Source of the DNA: Chamaea fasciata
Lineage: Eukaryota; Chordata; Aves; Passeriformes; Sylviidae
Assembly (NCBI GenBank): GCA_029207755.1
Contig: JARCOQ010000002.1
Coordinates: 84,408,087-84,472,086, forward strand
DNA length: 64,000 bases
Direction of reading: 5' to 3'
Shown here: positions 61,436 through 64,000 of the stretch, one piece after another
Numbering within the stretch: position 1 is the first letter of the stretch
Layout of the letters: every line of letters starts with the position of its first letter
The notes under the pieces: model-generated
What the model was told of the DNA's origin: nothing
Databases searched by the model: none
What the model saw: only the letters and a program-made list of their open reading frames with translations
Program-made: the position numbers and the translations under genes

Positions 61436-62848
61436 TACACATACACGTATGTACATTTGTGTACTGCAGGACTAACCTCTTATTCTGTGGCAATTCCCCT
61501 TTACAAGACAGGTTTACTCTCCTTAAAGCAGCTTTCACTGACTAAGCACACCATAGCCTTTCTTTCTTCCTGTGTTTAATTTTCAACCACATTTGGGCAC
61601 ACAGAACAGATCTGTATTTTCCTCTGTGTATCTAAAATTCATGAAGGGTTAACATTCTCCATCTGACTGAAAGCTTTTTGAGAACAAAATACAAAAAAAA
61701 AAGAGGAAGTGAAAGAGAGGTCATGTCATTTCCCATCTTCGTTGTTAAAAAGAGGAAAACCCTAAACAGTTTCCAACAGTTTTCTGGTCTTAATCACTTT
61801 ACAAAAAATAGTAAAAATTTTGCTTTTAGGAGAACCAAGTCTTGGAATTTATTTCCTTCTCTAGGAAGCTGGCCATCTTTTTCTAGGCCACAAATCCTTC
61901 ATCATCATCTGAAATCAGCACCTTTCCTGAGCCCTCTGGATTCTCCATGCTGAAGAGATTGTAGAAAAAACGAGTTGTGTGGGTTTTTTTTCTTTTTGGG
62001 TGCCTCCAACCCAAGTAGATGAACAACCCCTCTGCAGCTGTGTATGCAGCTGATTTCTTCTTAGAGCTCAAGAAGGGAGATTGAGGAATCTTTATAGCAC
62101 TGCTAATTTGCTGAATGTCAAATCACAAGGATTGAATAGTTAACTTTTCTAGACCTTGCAGTTTCACCTTCCTTACTGCGGCTGATCTCATGTTGGTCTT
62201 GCAAAAAAGCTCTGCATTTATCTGTTGTAGACTACAAAATTCTCCCAAAACATCTCCAGCCGGCAGAGGATATTATTGTGGAAATTCTTGTTCTTACAGT
62301 AGTGCTGTGATATCAGTACTCATTTACCTAGAGGTCGGCGGTGGTTGGGAGAGCTTTTTACGGTTAGTTAAATTGCACCTCAGTGTTTCAGTCGAACTGA
62401 AAGTTAATTTTGTGTGATGCCCGAGGTTTGAGGTTCCAGCAGCACAAAGACTTGCAGGTGTGCCAGATGTTTTCAGCCTAGCCAAGTGGTCCATGCATCA
62501 GGAAGTGAGTTAAAGAGTAGGTATCCTCACAAGGATTGCTCACATGTTTAGCTGCAATCATGGTATGGTTAATCATGTAAGAATGGTTACAGAACACAGG
62601 TGGTCCTCCCTATCTTTATATATACAGCATTGCTTCTTCTGTTTCAGATGTTTGTGGCCCTTCTCTTCTGGTACCAGTTCTACTGTGGATTCTCTGGCTC
62701 ATCAATGATTGATCAGTGGTATCTGATCTTCTTTAATTTATTCTTCTCTTCTCTTCCACAACTGATCACTGGTGTGCTGGATAAGGATGTGCCAGCTGAA
62801 GTGTTAATTGCTGTACCTCAGCTTTATAAAAGCGGACAGAATATGGAG
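199..62848 (+). CDS. ATP10A: ATP10A, phospholipid-transporting P4-ATPase (flippase), internal part, 16 exons joined
   Basis: Sixteen exons (listed separately) join with matching phases into one open frame of 1010 codons. The order of signatures is that of a P4-ATPase: DGET (51-54), PISL (225-228), DKTGT (D278), SPDEAALV (546-553), KGAD (615-618), TGDK (738-741), GDGANDV (876-882). Family knowledge: the aspartate is phosphorylated by ATP, DGET drives dephosphorylation, and lipid is moved to the cytosolic leaflet, usually with TMEM30A as partner. The ATP10A assignment, rather than ATP10B or ATP10D, rests on the linker in exons 7-8 ([42 protein letters not shown]), which matches mammalian ATP10A as I remember it. 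The N-terminal exons with the start codon and the C-terminal exons after residue 1010 lie outside the window. No stop, frameshift or missing catalytic residue was found. No promoter or polyadenylation site is inside the window. Confidence 0.95.
1101..1133. repeat. A-rich / (AAAAC)n tract
   Basis: A run of A followed by AAAAC-type units on the + strand. A simple low-complexity tract with no poly(A)-tailed retrocopy attached that I can recognise. Confidence 0.8.
9576..10675 (-). mobile_element. CR1 LINE fragment, antisense to the gene, 5'-truncated
   Basis: Read on the + strand it opens with agaatcatataatcatagag, the complement of a degenerate avian CR1 3' terminal repeat. CR1 landmarks then follow in antisense order: taatccaacactcctgcc..ggcaggga (9632-9660), ggtatccacagcttctctaggcaacctgtgcca (9724-9756), aggtctccctggagccttctccaggctcaac (9919-9949), gagctggacacagcactccaggtggggtct (10053-10082) and ccatctggacaccaaaccattga (10538-10560). 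The insert is thus the 3' end of a CR1 (RT domain end plus 3' UTR) on the minus strand. The far edge is approximate. Many small differences and indels show it is old and inactive. Confidence 0.93.
10396..10441. repeat. CACCACA-rich micro-expansion inside the CR1
   Basis: Several imperfect tandem copies of a CACCACACA-like unit (agtgcaccacacagcaccac, then more copies). The equivalent CR1 position normally has a single such stretch, so this looks like a local expansion after insertion. Confidence 0.75.
14400..14490. repeat. (CCCTTT)n hexanucleotide array, minus strand (GGGAAA)n
   Basis: Fourteen CCC tracts are spaced by three T, with a single interruption near 14465-14467. T- and C-rich sequence follows to 14518. 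The minus strand has 14 GGG tracts with AAA loops. Open frames across it code only for alternating dipeptides (Ser-Leu, Lys-Gly, Glu-Arg) and are chance. Confidence 0.97.
16315..16340. repeat. AT-rich palindromic patch
   Basis: An alternating TA/ATTA stretch (tatatatattatatatatta) with partial self-complementarity. Confidence 0.7.
17931..18016 (+). CDS. ATP10A: ATP10A window exon 2: A domain continued
   Basis: The 86 bp exon has acceptor attattccag and donor CAT|gtgagt. It starts in phase 0 and leaves two bases (at), completed by the t that opens exon 3 to give isoleucine 97. It encodes residues 69-96: [20 protein letters not shown] followed by DLSRFRGY. Short exons of this type are easily missed. 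This one is supported by frame continuity on both sides and by the P4-type sequence [13 protein letters not shown], in which the substrate-side part of the A domain continues. Confidence 0.95.
19113..19127. repeat. Poly(A) run
   Basis: Fifteen consecutive A. No upstream retrocopy is recognisable. Confidence 0.9.
22879..22964. repeat. AATATTAC tandem array with a perfect palindrome
   Basis: Five tandem 8-base units (AATATTAC, one variant AATATTGC) lie at 22902-22944 inside a longer A/T-only stretch. The variant creates a perfect 14-base palindrome, AATATTGCAATATT, at 22918-22931. Confidence 0.9.
24444..24550 (+). CDS. ATP10A: ATP10A window exon 3: end of A domain
   Basis: The 107 bp exon has acceptor ttttctgtag and donor CAG|gtaaga. 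Its first base completes isoleucine 97 and its last base opens glycine 133. It encodes residues 98-132, [20 protein letters not shown] then [15 protein letters not shown]. The LLLRGCTxRNT stretch is characteristic of P4-ATPases at the end of the actuator domain, just before the YAGHETK stalk leading into M3. It is separated from exon 4 by an intron of only 108 bases. Confidence 0.96.
24551..24658 (+). other. Short intron 3 (108 bp)
   Basis: GT-AG intron (gtaaga ... ttctgcag). Its length is a multiple of three, but reading through from exon 3 meets TAG at the fourth codon, so retention would truncate the protein. Confidence 0.93.
24659..24790 (+). CDS. ATP10A: ATP10A window exon 4: stalk and transmembrane segment M3
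   Basis: The 132 bp exon has acceptor ctttctgcag and donor TTG|gtaagt. Two bases complete glycine 133 and one base opens glycine 177. It encodes residues 134-176: the conserved stalk [20 protein letters not shown] (134-153), then the membrane segment M3 around 158-176 ([18 protein letters not shown]). The basic KRSK cluster before M3 fits a cytosolic stalk. Confidence 0.97.
24791..27130 (+). other. ATP10A intron 4 (2.3 kb)
   Basis: GT-AG intron. Its only notable part is the GC- and CpG-rich patch at 25640-26010; the rest is A/T-rich without a recognised element. Confidence 0.85.
25640..26010. other. GC/CpG-rich patch inside an A/T-rich intron
   Basis: About 14 CpG dinucleotides fall in roughly 370 bases, clearly more than in the surrounding intron. 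A CAG run (agcagcagcagcagcagcgg) lies at about 25771-25790. Open frames exist on both strands (plus 25793-26002, minus 25676-25969), but I recognise neither. It could be a regulatory element, a young insertion or a decayed retrocopy; I cannot tell which. Confidence 0.5.
27131..27264 (+). CDS. ATP10A: ATP10A window exon 5: M3-M4 loop and start of M4
   Basis: The 134 bp exon has acceptor ttcttcttcag and donor CAG|gtaatc. It encodes residues 178-221. It begins with the end of M3 and an exofacial loop ([20 protein letters not shown]) and continues into the first half of M4 ([14 protein letters not shown]). The exon ends exactly at glutamine 221, four residues before proline 225 of PISL. Family knowledge: a glutamine in M4 has been linked to glucosylceramide transport in ATP10A/ATP10D and yeast Dnf2. 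That Q221 is this residue is my inference from its position. Confidence 0.96.
27265..28869 (+). other. ATP10A intron 5 (1.6 kb)
   Basis: GT-AG intron holding a sense-oriented CR1 fragment (27392-27705). The remainder is A/T-rich with nothing recognised. Confidence 0.85.
27392..27705 (+). mobile_element. CR1 LINE fragment, sense orientation, internal (RT end) piece
   Basis: CR1 landmarks in sense order: ggaggcctgtcactagtgat and gtcccccaagtttcaatact (27431-27470), gggcccagtgttgtttaact, accaagctgggaggagtgg (27545-27563), and gcaagtgcagggtcctgcac followed by ttggggaggagcaacccc (27655-27692). These correspond to the end of the CR1 reverse-transcriptase reading frame. Internal deletions and stops show it is dead. 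No 3' UTR or terminal repeat is attached. Confidence 0.9.
28870..29122 (+). CDS. ATP10A: ATP10A window exon 6: M4 PISL motif and phosphorylation site DKTGT
   Basis: The 253 bp exon has acceptor tgtattctag and donor ACG|gtgagc. It starts in phase 0 and its last base opens alanine 306. It encodes residues 222-305: [15 protein letters not shown] with PISL at 225-228 (the P4 form of the M4 cation/lipid motif), then the P domain up to [20 protein letters not shown]. Aspartate 278 is the predicted aspartyl-phosphate site. The stretch [15 protein letters not shown] preceding it is strongly P4-like. This exon alone identifies the gene as an active P-type ATPase. Confidence 0.98.
30822..30853. repeat. 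(GTTTTT)n-like T-rich tract
   Basis: Repeated GTTTT/GTTTTT units in a T-rich stretch; low complexity. Confidence 0.75.
35152..35189. repeat. 15-base direct repeat around a short inverted repeat
   Basis: AAAGAATTTATCTTC occurs at 35152-35166 and again at 35175-35189. The junction atcttcaagaagat (35161-35174) is a 6-base inverted repeat with a 2-base loop. Confidence 0.9.
36855..36982. repeat. Compound microsatellite (CCTT)22 (CCAT)10
   Basis: Twenty-two uninterrupted CCTT units (36855-36942) run directly into ten CCAT units (36943-36982). The first part is a pure pyrimidine mirror repeat. A long open frame across it (36651-37091) codes for repeats of FLPS and SIHP and is an artefact of the array. 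Confidence 0.97.
39322..39539 (+). CDS. ATP10A: ATP10A window exon 7: acidic/serine-rich regulatory linker
   Basis: The 218 bp exon has acceptor ttttactgacag and donor ATG|gtaagt. Two bases complete alanine 306; it ends in phase 0. It encodes residues 307-378. The segment is hydrophilic and probably disordered. It has an acidic run (DSEEEEV, 316-322), many serines, and basic clusters HRRTGSR (353-359) and AKRAS (362-366), then [10 protein letters not shown]. These fit sites for acidic-directed and basic-directed kinases (inference from sequence only). This linker is the part that best separates ATP10A from its paralogues. Skipping it would shift the frame, because 218 is not a multiple of three. 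Confidence 0.96.
39540..40996 (+). other. ATP10A intron 7 (1.5 kb)
   Basis: GT-AG intron, A/T-rich; nothing further recognised. Confidence 0.85.
40997..41191 (+). CDS. ATP10A: ATP10A window exon 8: entry into the nucleotide-binding domain
   Basis: The 195 bp exon has acceptor tgttactag and donor AAG|gtaagt. It is phase 0 at both ends. It encodes residues 379-443: [20 protein letters not shown], then [20 protein letters not shown] (414-433) and the end [10 protein letters not shown]. The FFxxLxxCNTV stretch is a standard P4 landmark after the variable linker. Because its length is a multiple of three and both ends are phase 0, skipping this exon would keep the frame; I see no evidence that this happens. 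Confidence 0.96.
41192..42621 (+). other. ATP10A intron 8 (1.4 kb)
   Basis: GT-AG intron. Its last 90 bases are open in the frame of exon 9 (from 42532), but they encode a hydrophobic stretch without P4 homology and end in a pyrimidine tract plus AAG acceptor. Confidence 0.85.
42622..43183 (+). CDS. ATP10A: ATP10A window exon 9: main nucleotide-binding domain exon
   Basis: The longest exon (562 bp) has an AAG acceptor (tgttcttctcaag) and donor CAG|gtacac. It encodes residues 444-630, and its last base opens D631. It begins [18 protein letters not shown] serine-rich variable insert follows (about 470-530), with seven serines in eight positions after N474 broken by no other residue for six of them, and a GGG at 531-533 coded by a run of eight G. 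The conserved N-domain core then follows: [20 protein letters not shown] (540-559), [20 protein letters not shown] (583-602) and the ATP-contacting KGAD at 615-618. The open frame extends upstream of the acceptor into the intron, but homology supports V444 as the first exon residue. Confidence 0.97.
46135..46172. repeat. 19-base tandem duplication
   Basis: CTTAAAGGGATAGAAAGAA at 46135-46153 is repeated at once at 46154-46172 with one mismatch (GAA to CAA). Confidence 0.93.
48287..48303. repeat. Poly(T) run
   Basis: Seventeen consecutive T, about 165 bases before exon 10. Confidence 0.9.
48469..48572 (+). CDS. ATP10A: ATP10A window exon 10: N domain continued
   Basis: The 104 bp exon has acceptor tttcctcatctag and donor AGA|gtaagt. 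Two bases complete aspartate 631; it ends in phase 0. It encodes residues 632-665: [20 protein letters not shown], then [24 protein letters not shown] is a conserved P4 element at the return from the N to the P domain. The codons for Q638-K639-K640-I641 form an uninterrupted run of nine A (48490-48498), a place where polymerases slip easily. Confidence 0.96.
48573..48744 (+). other. Short intron 10 (172 bp)
   Basis: GT-AG intron (gtaagt ... gtgatag) with no internal feature. Confidence 0.93.
48745..48871 (+). CDS. ATP10A: ATP10A window exon 11: N/P domain linker
   Basis: The 127 bp exon has acceptor ctctttgtgatag and donor TAG|gtaatg. It starts in phase 0 and its last base opens glycine 708. 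It encodes residues 666-707: [20 protein letters not shown], then [20 protein letters not shown] and LL. The acidic, helical SLEN/SIEN-type region and the following [15 protein letters not shown] join are typical of P4-ATPases. It follows exon 10 after only 172 intronic bases. Confidence 0.96.
48872..51047 (+). other. ATP10A intron 11 (2.2 kb)
   Basis: GT-AG intron with A-rich tracts around 49830-49857 and a GTTTT tract (50939-50972) shortly before exon 12. Nothing else recognised. Confidence 0.83.
50939..50972. repeat. (GTTTT)n T-rich tract upstream of exon 12
   Basis: GTTTTG/GTTTT units; a simple repeat about 75 bases before the acceptor. Confidence 0.8.
51048..51232 (+). CDS. ATP10A: ATP10A window exon 12: P domain with TGDK
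   Basis: The 185 bp exon has acceptor tatgtgcttag and donor CCA|gtaagc. Two bases complete glycine 708; it ends in phase 0. It encodes residues 709-769: [20 protein letters not shown], then [20 protein letters not shown] and [25 protein letters not shown] at 738-741 is the P-domain motif that contacts phosphate and magnesium. An open frame runs upstream through the acceptor, but it is intronic there, with long T and GTTTT tracts. Confidence 0.97.
51233..52631 (+). other. ATP10A intron 12 (1.4 kb)
   Basis: GT-AG intron. It holds T-rich tracts near 51350-51380, AATTAAAAG-type repeats (51303-51335) and an exact 15-base repeat (52279-52311). Confidence 0.83.
52279..52311. repeat. Tandem duplication, exact 15-base copies with 18-base period
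   Basis: ATGGTGTTCATCACC at 52279-52293 and 52297-52311, separated by ATA. The copies are identical, which suggests a recent duplication. Confidence 0.94.
52632..52950 (+). CDS. ATP10A: ATP10A window exon 13: P domain, variable insert then conserved core
   Basis: The 319 bp exon has acceptor ttttttttcag and donor TAG|gtaaat. It starts in phase 0 and its last base opens glycine 876. It encodes residues 770-875. The first part ([20 protein letters not shown] to about 815) is a variable segment rich in S, T and P. The second is conserved: [20 protein letters not shown] (818-837), [20 protein letters not shown] (840-859) and [13 protein letters not shown]. The CCRSTPLQK stretch is a strong P4 signature. 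Confidence 0.97.
52951..54871 (+). other. ATP10A intron 13 (1.9 kb)
   Basis: GT-AG intron. The part 53600-54200 is less A/T-rich than its surroundings and has no recognised element. No exon seen. Confidence 0.8.
54872..54948 (+). CDS. ATP10A: ATP10A window exon 14: GDGANDV hinge motif
   Basis: The 77 bp exon has acceptor catctttag and donor CAG|gtaatg. Two bases complete glycine 876; it ends in phase 0. It encodes residues 877-901, giving G876[18 protein letters not shown] and SGQEGMQ. The aspartates of GDGANDV coordinate magnesium in the P domain. The shortest exon in the window, but its identity is certain from the motif. Confidence 0.98.
54949..58321 (+). other. ATP10A intron 14 (3.4 kb)
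   Basis: GT-AG intron ending in an AAG acceptor. It has A-runs near 56828-56837 and 56945-56957 and several chance open frames. Nothing else recognised. Confidence 0.82.
58322..58447 (+). CDS. ATP10A: ATP10A window exon 15: stalk to M5
   Basis: The 126 bp exon is phase 0 at both ends. It encodes residues 902-943: [20 protein letters not shown], then [20 protein letters not shown] and NA. ASDFAxPxFRxLxxLLLVHG is the P4 stalk, and [12 protein letters not shown] starts M5. The acceptor is AAG (gtttcattaaag) with a short pyrimidine tract; the donor is GCA|gtaagt. The exon is therefore less strongly marked than its neighbours but is fixed by homology and phase. Confidence 0.96.
58448..62647 (+). 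other. ATP10A intron 15 (4.2 kb)
   Basis: GT-AG intron with the TA array (61394-61454). The stretch 58940-59340 has open frames on both strands and an AATAAA at about 59016-59021, but no element could be identified. Confidence 0.8.
61394..61454. repeat. (TA)n array grading into ACACATACACGTATGTACA
   Basis: Two TA runs are split by one TG step (61397-61437), followed by alternating purine-pyrimidine sequence to about 61454. Chance Tyr-Ile open frames appear on both strands. Confidence 0.93.
62648..62848 (+). CDS. ATP10A: ATP10A window exon 16: M5-M6 and following loop
   Basis: The 201 bp exon has acceptor cttctgtttcag and donor GAG|gtaaaa, with phase 0 at both ends. It encodes residues 944-1010: [20 protein letters not shown] (end of M5, exofacial turn), [20 protein letters not shown] (M6), then [20 protein letters not shown] and [27 protein letters not shown] is a P4 hallmark. 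It is the last exon in the window. The next exon, expected to begin with an EYRPRTFW-like stretch, was not found before 64000. Confidence 0.96.
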
Positions 62849-64000
62849 GTAAAAACTTCTTGATTACTGTAATTTCTTTCCTGAACATCTTTAGTTTCAT
62901 CTGAAAACCAGCCTGCTCCCAAAGGGTAGATGACTGGTAGATACAGTCTGAGATGTCAGTGTTATTACTTTGTGATATTTCTTATCTGAGTCAAAATGCC
63001 AAAAGTACACCTAAACAAAAGACACACAAACAAACAAAGCCCCAACCAGCCATATTTTTAATATGTGACAGGAGAGAAAGCTGGATGATTTAATTCAACC
63101 TGAACTGAACACCTTCATGGGCCAGGCTCACAAATAACTATAAAAATAAAACAGATTGCATCTTGTAGCTAGTGCAGGCTTTTACAGAATAACCTCACAG
63201 TACTTATTCAAAACTTCAGTTCCCAGCCCTTTACAAAAAGAAGAGAAAGATGGCCTTGGTAGTAAGCACGATAAACTTAGTCTCTGAGGGAGGTAGTCAC
63301 AGATGACAGATTCAGCTGAATATCTGTTGAAAACACCTTGTCCCCATCTGCTTGAATTGCACTATGAAAACAGAAGGAATTGCAGGAGGAATTTGGGCCA
63401 AACCATTCCTGGTAATTACAGGTACAGTGTACTGTGGGAAAATCTTGCTGTTCGGCAAAACTGTCTACATGGGGACGTTGTTTTGAAGGCAAAAGCTTTC
63501 TTAGAAGTGTTTTACAAAGCTGTCCTCTGAGAGGACACAGTAAGTGGTTTTTGCCTCCAAGTGTACACCTGTATTCAGAACCCCACACATGTTGCAGCAT
63601 TGCTAGATACTCTCACGGAAAGATGAAAGGAGAATTTGAGTGTAACTTGTTTTAGTCCATTAGTCCAAACTCTGTCCTTTTCATCTGTTGTTTTCTGTTT
63701 TCTACATTTCTTCTGTTTCTGTATATCACACTTGAAAGATCTGTACTATTAATACCTTCCTCTTGGACATTTTTAGGATGATAGAAATCTTGTAATGCCT
63801 TAAGGCTTGTTGGGAGGTTATGTCTGCCTGTCTTCAGCTAGCAAACTGAGAAGTCTCCCAGGTTCACAGAACAGTTATTTCTCATAGAGAAGCTCAGAGA
63901 TTGTTCTGAGTTGTTGTTGTGGAGTTTTTTAAATCTATTGATCGTATTCTCTTTATAGTTACCTAAAAAGACATTTTAAAAACTTTAAAATCCTGTTCCA
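62849..64000 (+). other. 5' part of the intron after window exon 16
   Basis: Begins gtaaaa and runs to the end of the window. No further ATP10A exon, repeat or RNA gene was recognised. Confidence 0.82.

Noticed and set aside
61241..61579. Open frames rich in Tyr and Ile
   Set aside because: Produced by the TA array.
1..64000. ATP10B or ATP10D instead of ATP10A
   Set aside because: The linker and N-domain edges ([39 protein letters not shown]) fit ATP10A best.
1..64000. A pseudogene or processed copy
   Set aside because: Introns are present, all phases match, no stops, and all catalytic motifs are intact.
1..64000. Bacterial-type systems, CRISPR arrays, operons, tRNA or rRNA genes
   Set aside because: No regularly spaced repeats, no prokaryotic gene layout and no cloverleaf or rRNA-like sequence recognised.

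Overview
This window is vertebrate nuclear DNA, most likely from a bird. The evidence is a compact but intron-rich gene with GT-AG splice sites, A/T-rich introns, and two fragments of the CR1 LINE family. One CR1 fragment carries the short terminal repeat next to its 3' end that is typical of avian CR1. I cannot name the species.

Only one gene is supported: the middle part of ATP10A, a class 5 P4-ATPase (phospholipid flippase), on the + strand. I placed sixteen consecutive coding exons between 199 and 62848. They join in one open frame without a stop: one leftover base, then 1010 codons. The upstream exons (start codon, N-terminus, M1-M2) lie before base 1. The downstream exons (M7-M10 and the C-terminal tail) lie after base 64000. 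Residue numbers below count from the first complete codon in the window. The exons encode the rest of the A domain with DGET (51-54), M3, M4 with the PISL motif (225-228), the phosphorylated aspartate of DKTGT (D278), an acidic and basic/serine-rich linker (306-378), the N domain with SPDEAALV (546-553) and KGAD (615-618), the P domain with TGDK (738-741) and GDGANDV (876-882), and M5-M6 (about 932-988). Every catalytic signature is intact, so nothing suggests a pseudogene.

Layout: 1-198 intron end; exon 1 at 199-403; a 17.5 kb intron with a minus-strand CR1 and a GGGAAA/CCCTTT array; exon 2 at 17931; a 6.4 kb intron; exons 3-6 at 24444-29122, with a GC/CpG-rich patch in intron 4 and a plus-strand CR1 piece in intron 5; a 10.2 kb intron with a CCTT/CCAT compound microsatellite; exons 7-9 at 39322-43183; exons 10-14 at 48469-54948; exons 15 and 16 at 58322 and 62648.

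Apart from this gene and its repeats I see no second gene, RNA gene, CRISPR array or operon-like system. The window looks like an ordinary gene interior. The findings are local: repeats able to form unusual DNA structures, slippage-prone coding runs, a repeat sitting in a branch-point zone, a CpG-rich intronic patch and an unusual regulatory linker. Known family role: P4-ATPases of this type work with a CDC50 subunit (TMEM30A) and move phosphatidylcholine, and for ATP10A/D reportedly glucosylceramide, from the outer to the inner leaflet of the plasma membrane.
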